Counted from the stretch's first letter, positions 1 through 8,857 are shown. The stretch: 44,284 nucleotides of DNA from Planctomycetota bacterium (GCA_021780285.1 JAJXZA010000134.1:1-44284); one strand, 5' to 3'. Made by a program: numbers and translations. The notes: generated by a model not told the origin, from the sequence alone.

Positions 1-8
1 GCTGGTTG

Positions 9-1313
9 TCAGACGGCGACGGCAGCGGCGCTTAGCGGCGTTGGGCGGTTTTCGCCGGTGGCATGCACCTCAATGTGCGGCAGAGGAAAGCTGCGCGTAA
101 ACTCGGTGACTTCGGCGTTTATGCGGGCGAGTGTGCCGGCATCGCCGGCGCTGGAGGCGGCGCGGTCAAACCATTCGGCGACGCGCTGCATTTCGGCTTC
201 TTTAAGGCCGCGTGTGGTAAGCGCGGGGGTGCCGACGCGAATGCCGGAGGTTTCCATGGCTTTGCGGGTATCGAATGGGACCATATTTTTGTTGACAATA
301 ATGCCCGCGGTTTGCAGCCAGCCTTCGACGGCCGCGCCGGTGAGGTCGGGGCTTTTGGCTCGCAGGTCAATAAGCATGAGATGGTTGTCGGTTCCGCCGG
401 AAACCAGGCGATAGCCACGTCGGGTAAGCTCGCCGGCAAGAGCCTGGGCGTTGGCGATAATCTGGCGGCAATAGGTTTTGAATTCGGGCTTGAGCGCCTC
501 ACCAAATGCCGCGGCCTTGGCGGCGATAATGTGCATGAGCGGGCCGCCCTGCAGGCCGGGGAATACGGCGGAGTCAATCTTTTTGGCCCAGTCGGCCTTG
601 CACATGGTCATGCCGGAGCGCGGGCCGCGGAGCGTTTTGTGTGTGGTGGTGGTGACGAATTCGGCATGGGGCACCGGCGAAGGATGTAAGCCGGTGGCAA
701 CGAGGCCGGCGATATGGGCGATATCAGCCATCTGCACCGCGCCGACTTCATGGGCGATTTCAGCGAAGGCGGCGAAATCCCACTGGCGCGCATAGGCGCT
801 GGCGCCGGTGATGATGAGCTTGGGCTTGCATTCGCGGGCGATGCGACGAACCTCGGCAAGATTTATGCGTTCGGTTTTGGGGTCAAGCGTGTAATGGAAT
901 GGCTTAAACCACTTGCCCGACATATTGACCGATTTGCCGTGTGTAAGGTGCCCGCCATGATCGAGGTGCAGTCCGAGGATGCTGTCACCGGGTGTAAGTG
1001 CGGCCAAAAATACCGCTTGGTTGGCCTGCGAACCTGAGTGCGGCTGGACGTTGACATGGTCGCAGCCAAAGAGTTGCCTGGCGCGGTCGCGGGCGAGGTT
1101 TTCGACAATATCCACATATTGGCAGCCGCCGTAGTAGCGTTTGCCGGGGTAGCCTTCGGCATATTTGTTGGTGAGCGGGGTGGCGGCGGCGGCGAGTACA
1201 GCGGGGGAGACATGGTTTTCGCTGGCGATAAGCTCCAGCGTGTTTTCCTGCCGGTGCTGTTCCTGACAAATCGCCTGCCAGAGTTCAGGGTCATTTTTTT
1301 GGATAGGATTCAT
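9..1313 (-). CDS. glyA: Serine hydroxymethyltransferase (GlyA)
   Basis: PLP-dependent cytosolic enzyme that interconverts serine plus tetrahydrofolate with glycine plus 5,10-methylene-tetrahydrofolate, the main one-carbon source. The 434-residue product has the family length. It shows the N-terminal LELIASENHVS segment, the YAEGYPGKRYYGG loop around residues 51-63, the HSGSQAN cofactor segment near 92-98, and the Schiff-base lysine in TTTTHKTLRGPR at K226. The ATG at 1313 is preceded by GGAAG at a normal distance. A TATAAT-like -10 box lies about 55 bases upstream of the start. The stop codon is only 8 bases from the window edge, so a downstream partner cannot be seen. Identification is firm. 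Confidence 0.97.
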   Translation of the reverse strand: MNPIQKNDPELWQAICQEQHRQENTLELIASENHVSPAVLAAAATPLTNKYAEGYPGKRYYGGCQYVDIVENLARDRARQLFGCDHVNVQPHSGSQANQAVFLAALTPGDSILGLHLDHGGHLTHGKSVNMSGKWFKPFHYTLDPKTERINLAEVRRIARECKPKLIITGASAYARQWDFAAFAEIAHEVGAVQMADIAHIAGLVATGLHPSPVPHAEFVTTTTHKTLRGPRSGMTMCKADWAKKIDSAVFPGLQGGPLMHIIAAKAAAFGEALKPEFKTYCRQIIANAQALAGELTRRGYRLVSGGTDNHLMLIDLRAKSPDLTGAAVEGWLQTAGIIVNKNMVPFDTRKAMETSGIRVGTPALTTRGLKEAEMQRVAEWFDRAASSAGDAGTLARINAEVTEFTRSFPLPHIEVHATGENRPTPLSAAAVAV

Positions 1314-1366
1314 GCTGTAACTTCCACGCTCAAGCCAGAGCCGGTCTCAACGCCGGCGAACTAAAA

Positions 1367-1395
1367 ATTATACCAGTTAGGGCCGCATTTGAAAA
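1367..1395 (-). promoter_or_regulatory. Putative sigma-70-type promoter of glyA
   Basis: On the minus strand a perfect TATAAT occupies 1367-1372. A weak TTTTCA/TTCAAA-like -35 lies in 1388-1395. The box is about 55 bases upstream of the glyA start codon, in a locally AT-rich pocket. The -35 match is poor, so this is a candidate only. Confidence 0.45.
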
Positions 1396-1484
1396 AGAAT
1401 GGCGCGGCTGCATGAAGCCCTTTTTTGATTTTGAGGGTTGGTGGCGCTTTAGGCGGCGCCCAAGGGAGGTGAAACAGAGGATTA

Positions 1485-2384
1485 TCAGCCGCCGGCCTTG
1501 CGGGCCAGGACGCAGCGCGGGTGGCCGGCCGCATCGGTGACAATGCGCATATCGCCGAGTTGGGTGTTGGTCTGAAAAAGCTGCCGTACCTGTTCGGTCT
1601 GGTTAAAGGCCGTTTCGACTATAAGAAGGCCACCAGGAATTAAAAACCCGGCGGCCTCATCGCCGATGCGGCGATAGAAGTCCAGGCCGTCGGGGCCGCC
1701 ATCCAATGCCAACGTTGGCTCATGATCGCGCACCTGCGGCATAAGCTCGCGCAGTTGGCCGGTGGCAATGTAGGGCGGATTGGCGGCAATAACATGAAAA
1801 GCGCCGGGCGTTGGCGGCTGGACGAGGGGCGCAAACAGATCGCCCTGGATAAATCGGATGCGATCAGCGACGGCCAAGGAGTCGGCATTGGCGCGGGCCA
1901 TGGTTAAGGCCTCCGGGCTGACGTCGCTGGCGACGAGTTGTGCCCCCGGCAGGCTTTTGGCCAGGGCAATTGCGATGCATCCGCTGCCGGTGCCAAGATC
2001 GAGAATATTGGGTGTTTCCCACCCCGGAATTTGCCGAACAATGCGAATGACCTGCTCGACGAGCGTTTCGGTATCAGGCCGGGGAATAAGCACCGCGGGC
2101 GAAACGGCAAGGTCGAACGAAAAAAAAGAGGTTCGACCTATGAGGTATGCCACGGGTGTGTTTTCGCGGCGGCGTTTGACAAGCTCGCGGAATGCTGCGG
2201 TTTGTTCGGTGGTGGGCACATGCTCATAACGCGTGTAAAGGGCCATGCGGTTGCAGCCAAGTGCATGGGCGAGCAGGAGTTCAGCTGAGAGGCGAGGCTC
2301 GTCAATGTTGTTGCGCGTAAAAAAATTGCTCGTCCATTGGAGGAGATCGCCGATGGTCCAGAGTTTTTCCGCAGCTTGTGACAT
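1485..2384 (-). CDS. prmC: Peptide chain release factor N5-glutamine methyltransferase (PrmC/HemK)
   Basis: SAM-dependent methyltransferase that methylates the glutamine of the GGQ motif in release factors RF1/RF2. The product of 299 residues has an N-terminal helical domain (EPRLSAELLLAHALG), a SAM-binding motif (ILDLGTGSGCIAIALA) and the catalytic NPPY motif in VIAANPPYIATG, which together define PrmC. I chose the ATG at 2384 (MSQAAEKLW). The frame stays open 55 codons further upstream, but that extension has no family resemblance and would overlap the divergent DoxX gene. No strong Shine-Dalgarno precedes the chosen start. The gene follows glyA's promoter region, separated by about 170 bases. 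Confidence 0.94.
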   Translation of the reverse strand: MSQAAEKLWTIGDLLQWTSNFFTRNNIDEPRLSAELLLAHALGCNRMALYTRYEHVPTTEQTAAFRELVKRRRENTPVAYLIGRTSFFSFDLAVSPAVLIPRPDTETLVEQVIRIVRQIPGWETPNILDLGTGSGCIAIALAKSLPGAQLVASDVSPEALTMARANADSLAVADRIRFIQGDLFAPLVQPPTPGAFHVIAANPPYIATGQLRELMPQVRDHEPTLALDGGPDGLDFYRRIGDEAAGFLIPGGLLIVETAFNQTEQVRQLFQTNTQLGDMRIVTDAAGHPRCVLARKAGG

Positions 2385-2493
2385 GGCGCATCTTGTATCA
2401 TGCCGCGTTAAAATGTCCAAGCGCTCTGTGGCGGAGCGGCGGAACTTGGCGGGTAATCTCGAGGCGGCCTCATCAACATCAGGAGAAACATGT

Positions 2494-3003
2494 ATGACGC
2501 AACAAGCAGGCGCGACTATGCCGAGCGGCGCCGGCCGCGATGGCAACAATGGTCTGGCGATAAGCCTTGGGCTGCTGGTGCTGCGGCTGGCGCTGGCGAC
2601 GATATTTATTTATCATGGCGGGCAGAAGATATTTGGTTGGGCGCATGGGCCGGGGATGCACGGCTTTACCGGGTTTATCGCCATGCAGCATTTGCCGTTG
2701 CTGCCGGCATCGGTTTGGGCCTGGATGGCGGCTTTGGCGGAGTTTGGCGGCGGTTGTCTGACGGCACTTGGGCTGTTGACGCGGCTGGCGCAAATTCCAC
2801 TGCTCGTAGATATGTTTGTCGCCACATGGGTTGTGCGAGCCAACGGGTTTGCGGGTGCGGCGGGCCATGCGGGATACCAATGGCATTTGCCGCTGATGGC
2901 GATCATGACGATGCTTTTATTGGCGGGAGGCGGGTTGGTATCGGTGGATCGGCTGATATTTCGGCGCGGGTTTTGGTCTTACGGCCCGCAACCGCTGGCG
3001 TGA
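2494..3003 (+). CDS. DoxX-family integral membrane protein
   Basis: Small membrane protein of 169 residues of the DoxX/DoxD-like family (quinone-linked or redox-stress membrane proteins; the exact role varies). The sequence shows LGLLVLRLALATIFIYHGGQKIFGW as first helix and family signature, followed by three more hydrophobic segments (near residues 65-85, 95-115 and 130-150). The ATG at 2494 has a good AGGAGA at 2481-2486. Another ATG at 2490 is in a different frame and opens a shadow ORF. The frame itself is open far upstream across prmC, but the ribosome-binding site fixes the start. It is transcribed divergently from prmC with a 109-base gap. Substrate and partner are unknown. Confidence 0.88.
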   Translation: MTQQAGATMPSGAGRDGNNGLAISLGLLVLRLALATIFIYHGGQKIFGWAHGPGMHGFTGFIAMQHLPLLPASVWAWMAALAEFGGGCLTALGLLTRLAQIPLLVDMFVATWVVRANGFAGAAGHAGYQWHLPLMAIMTMLLLAGGGLVSVDRLIFRRGFWSYGPQPLA

Positions 3004-3586
3004 AGTGAGAGCATATTGCGTGTGCGTCCCAAAACGCAACCATTCGCATAACCCAGCTTTAAGAATGGCCGCAGCCCCGCCATTTCATCACATTTAACCG
3101 ACTCGCGGGCGCCATGTCGAACTGCTCTTGCCCCGCTGAACACCCATGCCCTGTGCGACGCGGCTCATCCTTTTATGTGAGTTGCTGGAGCTTTTAACAC
3201 TCCAGGCCTTTTGAACTTATACAAACGGTTGGGCCTATTTTCTGCGTTGAGGTCATTACCACCGGTTTGCGGGCGTGGCAATTTTTCCGGGCGGCCCCGA
3301 GATCATGCCTATTTTATTGGCATCCCTAGGCGTTTTTGCCGGGTACAAGGCGCTGGCTGCCTGCCTTTCTCTGAATCGGAACGCAGAATCCCACACTCGG
3401 GGCGATGCAGACAAGATGTCTGCGTTACCGGCGCAGCCGGCTGGCCGCCCGGAAAAATTGCCAGGCCACCGGTTTGCGGACCGAGCTGCACAAACTGCAA
3501 AACTTTCGCGCTACAAGCTATACTGGTGCTAACTGGTACGCGAATTGCGTGCGGGCGGCGGCTCGCCTTTTGTACATAGAGTGGCC
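3004..3586. other. Gene-free stretch between doxX-like gene and rpoN
   Basis: No convincing gene here. A short CTGGAG/CTCCAG stem followed by GCCTTTT (about 3185-3212) could be a weak terminator. The stretch 3259-3479 holds an inverted repeat bracketed by a direct repeat, listed separately. An 85-codon GTG-started frame from 3275 lies almost entirely inside that element and lacks a ribosome-binding site. A TATACT at about 3520 is a possible but unsupported -10 for rpoN. Confidence 0.5.
3259..3479. repeat. MITE-like element: 21-bp terminal inverted repeats inside 14-bp direct repeats
   Basis: Positions 3276-3296 and 3443-3463 are perfect 21-bp reverse complements; the left arm begins TGGCAATTTTTCC and the right arm ends GGAAAAATTGCCA. 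Just outside them, 3259-3272 and 3466-3479 are identical 14-bp direct copies (CCACCGGTTTGCGG), 3 and 2 bases from the repeat ends. The 146-bp interior encodes nothing recognisable. The order direct repeat - inverted repeat - core - inverted repeat - direct repeat is that of a non-autonomous transposable element with target duplication. No second copy was seen in this window. An RNA-level stem in the rpoN leader is the alternative. Confidence 0.6.
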
Positions 3587-5098
3587 ATGAGACTGGATAC
3601 TTCCCATCACATGCGACTGGAACAGCGAATGAAGCTGGCCCCACGCATGATTCAGTCTATGGAAATTCTGCAGTTGCCCACCATGGCGCTCGAAGAACGC
3701 ATAGACCAGGAGCTCTCCGCCAACCCCATGCTTGAAAAGCAGGAATCGCCATTTGACCGCGGGCCCGACCTCGACCCGATTGGCGGCACCGCAGCCGAGG
3801 CGGCCGCGCCCGCGACGCCGGCCGCGAACGATGCCGGCGGTACGGCTGCTGCGGACGCGGTGGACCCGGCTGTGGCCGCCGACGCGGCACTTACGCGATT
3901 TTTGGAAGACCAGCGCTATCTTTCGCAGGGCAGCTCTCGCCGCATCGCATCGGGCGATCATGACCCCAAAATGGAAGCCATGGCAAACGCCGCCGCCCGT
4001 GGCATTTCTCTGCAGGAAGAACTGCTCCAGCAATGGAGCCTTGTGGATGTTGACGATCGCATTCGCCGCGCGGGCGATATTCTCATAGATTGGGTGGATC
4101 AGGACGGGTACATCCGCGATTCGCTCGATACCATTTGCCGCACCCTGCCCGCCGGCGTTCGCCGGCAGGACATTGCCGAGGCGTGGCCCATTTTGCAGCA
4201 GCGCCTAGAGCCTGCGGGCATTGCCGCCCGCGACCTTCGAGAGTGCCTGATCCTGCAGATAGATCGCCTTAACCGCGAGCAGGGGATGGATGTGGCCGTG
4301 CCGCGACTGCTGGTAAGCCGCTATCTTGAAGACCTGGAGATGAATCGTCTGCCGCAGATTGCCCGACGCGGCGAGCTTACGCTTGAGCAAATAAATCAGG
4401 CGCGGCAGTTCATGGCGCGGCATCTTTCGCCGCGGCCCGGCCGAATGCTTACCGAGTCGCAGGTGCCTGTGATCATGCCTGACGCCATCATTCAACCCGA
4501 TGAAGAAACCGGCAACTATGTCATTCGCCTCACCGATGACCGGCTTCCACGCCTGTACATCAATGAAGCGTACGCCCGCATGGCCCGCAACCGCGGCGTA
4601 GACGAGAAAACCCGCCTGTTTCTATCCAACAATTTGCGCAATGCCCGCTGGCTTATAGAAGCTATTGAACAGCGCCGCTCCACGCTGCTAAGGGTGCTGA
4701 AGGTGGTGGTGGAAGCGCAAAAAGACTTTATTGAACATGGCCCTGAACAGCTAAAGCCGCTGCCCATGACCGGCGTTGCGGAGCAATTGGGCATACATGT
4801 GGGCACGGTGAGCCGGGCCGTGGCGGACAAATATGTGCAAACGCCGAGAGGCATTTTTGCGTTGCGGCAATTTTTTACCGGCGGCATGGCCAACGCCGCC
4901 GGTGAAGAAATGAGTTGGGATGCCATCAAGGCCGTACTGCTGGATGTTATAGAAAAAGAGGATAAAAAAAACCCGCTCAACGACGATCAAATTGTGGAAG
5001 AACTTCGAAAACGCGGCATTAAACTCGCGCGGCGTACCGTGGCTAAATATCGCAAAATCGGCGAAATCCCGCCCGCTCGCCGGCGACGTGAGTTTTAG
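3587..5098 (+). CDS. rpoN: RNA polymerase sigma-54 factor (RpoN)
   Basis: Alternative sigma factor that directs RNA polymerase to -24/-12 promoters and requires AAA+ activators. The 503-residue product has region I at the N terminus (LEQRMKLAPRMIQSMEILQLP, then LEERIDQELSANPMLE), a low-complexity Ala/Asp-rich acidic region II (about 60-105), the core-binding region (about 125-330), the DNA-binding helix-turn-helix (GVAEQLGIHVGTVSRAVADK) and the diagnostic RpoN box ARRTVAKYRK at residues 481-490. I chose the ATG at 3587, since MRLDTSHHMRLEQRM matches the usual start. A TTG 14 codons upstream is also open. No -24/-12 promoter could be confirmed by eye in this window. Confidence 0.97.
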   Translation: MRLDTSHHMRLEQRMKLAPRMIQSMEILQLPTMALEERIDQELSANPMLEKQESPFDRGPDLDPIGGTAAEAAAPATPAANDAGGTAAADAVDPAVAADAALTRFLEDQRYLSQGSSRRIASGDHDPKMEAMANAAARGISLQEELLQQWSLVDVDDRIRRAGDILIDWVDQDGYIRDSLDTICRTLPAGVRRQDIAEAWPILQQRLEPAGIAARDLRECLILQIDRLNREQGMDVAVPRLLVSRYLEDLEMNRLPQIARRGELTLEQINQARQFMARHLSPRPGRMLTESQVPVIMPDAIIQPDEETGNYVIRLTDDRLPRLYINEAYARMARNRGVDEKTRLFLSNNLRNARWLIEAIEQRRSTLLRVLKVVVEAQKDFIEHGPEQLKPLPMTGVAEQLGIHVGTVSRAVADKYVQTPRGIFALRQFFTGGMANAAGEEMSWDAIKAVLLDVIEKEDKKNPLNDDQIVEELRKRGIKLARRTVAKYRKIGEIPPARRRREF

Positions 5099-5354
5099 CC
5101 CGGCTTTCGCGTTATACACACGCCTTCCGGAGTTTTGGCCCTCCTCTGCGGCGCGGCTGCTCGGAGTACCATCTGCGTCAGGTACGCTGGCGCCAACGCC
5201 TCTTGTGGAGTGCCAAAAATTCCCGGCGCACGCCGGGATCGCAACGCGGCGATTACTTGGACAGGCTCCTGGCAGGTAATGCGGATCAGCCGGCGATCAA
5301 GGGCGGTGTATGGACATCCGCTGGTTCGCGTGAAGGCGGCGGCGTTTTCGGCGA
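5099..5354. other. Convergent intergenic region downstream of rpoN
   Basis: This gap separates the 3' ends of rpoN (plus) and the MFS gene (minus). Its only clear structure is a GC-rich hairpin at 5222-5237, listed as a terminator. No gene was recognised. Confidence 0.5.
5215..5237 (-). terminator. Putative rho-independent terminator of the MFS gene
   Basis: CCCGGCG at 5222-5228 and CGCCGGG at 5231-5237 form a 7-bp perfect stem. Read on the minus strand it is followed by AATTTTT, giving a short U tract. It lies about 120 bases past the MFS stop codon. In the plus direction the same stem has no U tract. Confidence 0.5.
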
Positions 5355-6686
5355 CTATTTGGGTTCAATTGCACGATCACTGTGCTGCGCTGCATGAGCT
5401 GTGTCTGGCCCGCTGGCGGCCGGCAGGGCCCCGTGTGGCTCGTGCTGGCCGAAGAAACGCATGTACAGGTATATATTGGCACCCATGACGGCGGTGTATA
5501 TGAAAAAGGGGGTCTCGACGGCCGCTATGTCAAAGAGCCATCCGGTGCAGATAATCGCCAGCGACGCGGCCGAGAGCCGCGCAACTTGATTGGCCGCCAA
5601 GGCTCGGCCAATATCATCTATATGTACGCGGCTGGTAATGGCCGTCTGCTGAGCGGGGAGGGCCGCAATTCGCAAAGCCGGGGTAATGATGTAGATAAAT
5701 AAAGCGACGGGCAGAAAATGCCAAACCGCCATCAGCAGGAGCAGTACTGTTCCAAGTGTGCGTGTAAGCACAATGCTGCGGGCAAAGCCAAAGCGTCGCT
5801 CAAGCAGAGGTGCGGTAAGCAGAGCGACAGCCCCCAAAATATTGGCGGCGGCGGTGTACCAGGCCATCTGCCTTTTGCCCATGTCAAAGACGATCATAAA
5901 AAACGGTATCAAAAACGGCGTGATCAAGCCCTGCGAAAAGCCATTGAGGGCCCCGGTGATGGTGAATTGCTTCATCACTTTGCGTGAGCCATGAGGAGGC
6001 CGTGGCGGCGATGGGTGGCGCGGTATTTGCAGCCACAGCAGAGGCAGGGACCCTGCGAGGCTGATGGCTCCTGCGAAGAGGAATACCCGATGAATAGAGG
6101 CAAAGCCAACGAGCATGGAACCGAGCGATCCGGCAACGCCGCCTAGAAACGCCAAGAGCGAAAAGTAAAGCGTCCGCCGATGGGGCGCGGCTAAATCAGC
6201 AATGACCGCGCTTTGCACCGGCTGGGCGGCTCCGCCAACGCCGCCGCCAATGAGCGAGCCGGTCGCAGCAAACCCGCCGATGATCGCTGCGGCAAAGATC
6301 ATGGGCAGGCTGGTGAACAAATAGAGCATAAATGCGCTCATTGGCAGCATGGCGGCGCTGAGCAGAAGCGTTCCCTTGCGGCTCCAGCGATCGGCGAGCT
6401 GCCCGATTATAAGCCCCAGAACCGCGGTGGAAGCTACCCCCACCATGTAAATGGCTCCAAGGGTGAGGCTTCCAAAGTGCAGCTTTTTAAGCACCAGATA
6501 GGGCAGGTCTACGGCGATCATGGCGCCTGCGATGCCGCGAGCCAGCCTGAATAAGATCAGCATGGCCAGGCTGAACTTGTGCGGCGTGGCCGGCGGCCAG
6601 CTTGGGGCGGGCGCGGCCGCTGTGCCGGCGTCAGCGGGTGTTGGTGAGTGATGAGCCTCTGGTGCGGGTATTACCGGCGTAGTCAT
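5355..6686 (-). CDS. Major facilitator superfamily transporter
   Basis: Inner-membrane secondary transporter of 443 residues. After a Pro/Ala-rich N-terminal tail of about 35 residues there are roughly twelve hydrophobic segments. The loop between helices 2 and 3 carries the MFS motif A variant GQLADRWSRKGTLLLSAA. The central cytoplasmic loop is basic (PRHPSPPRPPHGSRKV). Substrate cannot be told from sequence. The gene is divergent from the marR-led efflux operon across a 274-base gap containing an operator-like repeat, so the MarR protein may control both. The ATG at 6686 has only a weak ribosome-binding site. Confidence 0.88.
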   Translation of the reverse strand: MTTPVIPAPEAHHSPTPADAGTAAAPAPSWPPATPHKFSLAMLILFRLARGIAGAMIAVDLPYLVLKKLHFGSLTLGAIYMVGVASTAVLGLIIGQLADRWSRKGTLLLSAAMLPMSAFMLYLFTSLPMIFAAAIIGGFAATGSLIGGGVGGAAQPVQSAVIADLAAPHRRTLYFSLLAFLGGVAGSLGSMLVGFASIHRVFLFAGAISLAGSLPLLWLQIPRHPSPPRPPHGSRKVMKQFTITGALNGFSQGLITPFLIPFFMIVFDMGKRQMAWYTAAANILGAVALLTAPLLERRFGFARSIVLTRTLGTVLLLLMAVWHFLPVALFIYIITPALRIAALPAQQTAITSRVHIDDIGRALAANQVARLSAASLAIICTGWLFDIAAVETPFFIYTAVMGANIYLYMRFFGQHEPHGALPAASGPDTAHAAQHSDRAIEPK

Positions 6687-6840
6687 AACCGGATTCTAAC
6701 AAAACCCAGCCTGAATGTCCTGCCGCCGGCGTGTGAATTGGTTAGAAATTGCAACCTTTTATGTGATGCTGCGTGTAATGCTATTGAAGGCCAACACCGG
6801 CCCAGCGGAACCTGGCACCGCAGCTATTGCCGTATGAGTC

Positions 6841-6861
6841 GCTAAACGCTAACATTTTAGC
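6841..6861. promoter_or_regulatory. Operator-like repeat upstream of marR
   Basis: GCTAA occurs twice in direct orientation (6841-6845, 6848-6852) and once inverted as TTAGC (6857-6861), so GCTAAcattTTAGC forms a palindrome-like site. It sits 100-120 bases before the MarR start and about 155 bases before the divergent MFS start. MarR proteins bind such short palindromes as dimers. Which protein binds here is inference. Confidence 0.35.
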
Positions 6862-6960
6862 TGTTTGTAAGGGCGTGGTACATGTAGATGCGACAGATGC
6901 GCAAACGCTATCTTCCAGGAACGACGCGCTTTGCCGTACACCATGTGAAAGAATAGTTCA

Positions 6961-7536
6961 ATGAAGCAAGTAGTTTTACAACCCGCCGCCGGCTCGCTCA
7001 ACCGGGCCGAAGCCAGCGCCGAATCGCTGGCTCTTGGGTTTGTAACGCTTATTCCGCAAATGATGGGGGTGTTGCGAAGGCATCTGCGGGCCGGCCCGCA
7101 ACTGGAGTTGCGGCCGGGGCAATTCCGGATGCTGCTGCTGCTGCAGATGTTCGGCCCCGCGTCGCTTTCAGATGTTGCCGATCGGCTTGGGCTGACCCTG
7201 CCCTCGGCTTCCAAACTGGCTGAAGAACTGGGCAAAATCGGTTTTATCGCACGTCGGACCGATCTGGCCGACCGCCGACGCATTGTGCTTTCGCTGACGC
7301 CCAGCGGTGGCTCTGCGCTGGATGCGGTGCAGCGCGAGGCGCAGCGCCAACTCGCCGAACTGTTTGAGCCGCTGACTGCGGCAGAGCGTAAATTTCTGGC
7401 ATGCGCGGTGAGCGTTATGCGGCCACTGTTTGCCGCCAAGCCCGGCCTGGCGGTCGGTGCGGCATCTGGTGCGCAGGCCGTGACGAAAAAGCCGGTTCGC
7501 AAAAGGTTGCAGAATTATCAAAAGGTGACTGTATGA
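6961..7536 (+). CDS. MarR-family transcriptional regulator
   Basis: Winged-helix DNA-binding repressor of 191 residues. It shows the MarR arrangement: N-terminal dimerisation helix, then LRPGQFRMLLLLQMFGPASLSDVADRLGLTLPSASKLAEELGK as the helix-turn-helix (roughly residues 56-95), then the wing with the typical DRRRIVLSLTP (about 101-111). MarR proteins usually respond to small phenolic or toxic ligands. It is the first gene of an efflux operon: its TGA overlaps the next gene's ATG (ATGA at 7533-7536), implying translational coupling. The most likely job is control of its own pump operon. Start ATG 6961; the ribosome-binding site is weak. Confidence 0.92.
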   Translation: MKQVVLQPAAGSLNRAEASAESLALGFVTLIPQMMGVLRRHLRAGPQLELRPGQFRMLLLLQMFGPASLSDVADRLGLTLPSASKLAEELGKIGFIARRTDLADRRRIVLSLTPSGGSALDAVQREAQRQLAELFEPLTAAERKFLACAVSVMRPLFAAKPGLAVGAASGAQAVTKKPVRKRLQNYQKVTV

Positions 7537-8828
7537 AAAGTGTGATTACATGGTTGGTGGTGTTGTGCGTGCTTGCCGGCGGCGGCTACTGGGCCTGGCG
7601 CACCTGGGGCGGCAAGGCGGCTGTAACGTCTACCTTTATGACCGCTCCGGTTCAGCAGGGGGACTTGGCGGCGACGGTCAGTGCCACCGGTACGCTCGAG
7701 CCGCGGGAAGTTGTGGATGTCGGCTCGCAAGTCAGCGGCACTATCATTGCGTTCGGCAAAGATGCCGGAGCCAAAGAGGTAGATTACGATTCGCCTGTAA
7801 ACCAGGGTACTGTGCTGGCACGCATTGATCCGGCATTGTTTCAGGCAAGCGTAGAGCAGGCAACGGCAAACCTCGCGCAGGCAAAATCCAACGTGTTGGT
7901 GGCCCAGGCGCGGCTCCAGCAGTATCAAGCCGCGCTTGTGGATGCCGCCGCCGACTGGCAGCGAGCCCAAAAGCTGGGCATTGGCAGCGGTGCGCTCTCG
8001 GCGACGCAGTACGATGCGTACAAATCCACCTTCGATCAGGCTCAGGCCAATGTGGGCGTGGGGGATGCTTCACTGACGGCGGCTAAAACCGCTGTGGAGG
8101 CTGCCACGGCCACGCTTGATACCGCCAAAATAAACCTTGGCTACTGCACCATAACTTCGCCGGTCAAAGGTGTTGTTATAGACCGCCGGGTGAATATCGG
8201 CCAAACTGTTGCGTCGAGCTTCAGCACGCCGAGTCTGTTTTTGATTGCTGAAAATCTTAATCGTATTCAGGTGTGGGCCTCGGTAAACGAGGCGGACATC
8301 GGCCGGATAAAAAAGGGCGATTCAGTGACATTTACGGTAGACGCATTCCCGCACGAAACATTTAAGGGTGTTGTATCGCAAATTCGCCTCAATGCCACCA
8401 TGGTGCAGAATGTGGTCACCTACACCGTGGTGGTGGACACCGACAATCCCAAGGGTAAATTGCTGCCTTATTTAACGGCGCAAATGGATTTTCTGGTTGC
8501 CAATCGAAAGAATGTGATGTACGTGCCCAACGCGGCGCTGCGATGGGTACCGCGGCAAACGCAGATAGCGGGAGCGGCTCCTGCGCACCAGGCTGTTTCG
8601 GGTAAAGGCGTGCTGGGGCAGGGTGTTGTATGGATTGAAGCCGGTAACAACCAGGTTCGCGCCATTAACGTCGGCACCGGCCTGGCCAACGACTTTAATA
8701 CCCAGATCATCTCCACTGAAATTAAGCCCGGTATGAAAGTGGTTGTGGGTGAGCGCCAGGCCGGCAGCGGCAGCGCCCAGGGTGCGGTTAACCCATTTAT
8801 TCCGCAGCCATTTAAGAAAAAGAGCTAA
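7533..8828 (+). CDS. MacA-like periplasmic adaptor (HlyD/RND-type membrane fusion protein)
   Basis: Adaptor subunit of a tripartite ABC-type efflux pump, 431 residues, anchored by an N-terminal helix (about 4-22). Next come the lipoyl/barrel-sandwich half-motif (GDLAATVSATGTLEPREVVDVGSQVSG split across residues 45-72), a long alpha-helical hairpin rich in Ala/Gln (about 105-200), the second lipoyl half (TITSPVKGVVIDRRVNIGQTV) and beta-barrel/membrane-proximal domains. This is the MacA layout. Start ATG 7533 with AAAGGTG upstream, coupled by 4-base overlap to marR. The frame is open upstream inside marR but that is not used. It should link the MacB-type transporter to the NodT-type outer-membrane channel encoded just downstream. 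Confidence 0.93.
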   Translation: MKSVITWLVVLCVLAGGGYWAWRTWGGKAAVTSTFMTAPVQQGDLAATVSATGTLEPREVVDVGSQVSGTIIAFGKDAGAKEVDYDSPVNQGTVLARIDPALFQASVEQATANLAQAKSNVLVAQARLQQYQAALVDAAADWQRAQKLGIGSGALSATQYDAYKSTFDQAQANVGVGDASLTAAKTAVEAATATLDTAKINLGYCTITSPVKGVVIDRRVNIGQTVASSFSTPSLFLIAENLNRIQVWASVNEADIGRIKKGDSVTFTVDAFPHETFKGVVSQIRLNATMVQNVVTYTVVVDTDNPKGKLLPYLTAQMDFLVANRKNVMYVPNAALRWVPRQTQIAGAAPAHQAVSGKGVLGQGVVWIEAGNNQVRAINVGTGLANDFNTQIISTEIKPGMKVVVGERQAGSGSAQGAVNPFIPQPFKKKS

Positions 8829-8857
8829 GCACACGGCGGCCTTGGAGCTTGACGGTG

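Noticed and set aside
9..1313. Several plus-strand frames opposite glyA
   Set aside because: All are antisense shadows of a highly conserved gene; none has a start signal or recognisable domain.
1314..1484. A glycine or tetrahydrofolate riboswitch upstream of glyA
   Set aside because: The leader is only about 50 bases if the TATAAT is the promoter and shows no stem pattern of those riboswitches.
3275..3532. An 85-codon plus-strand frame with a short hydrophobic segment
   Set aside because: It lies almost entirely within the inverted-repeat element, starts at GTG without a ribosome-binding site, and its C-terminal half is low in plausible protein character.
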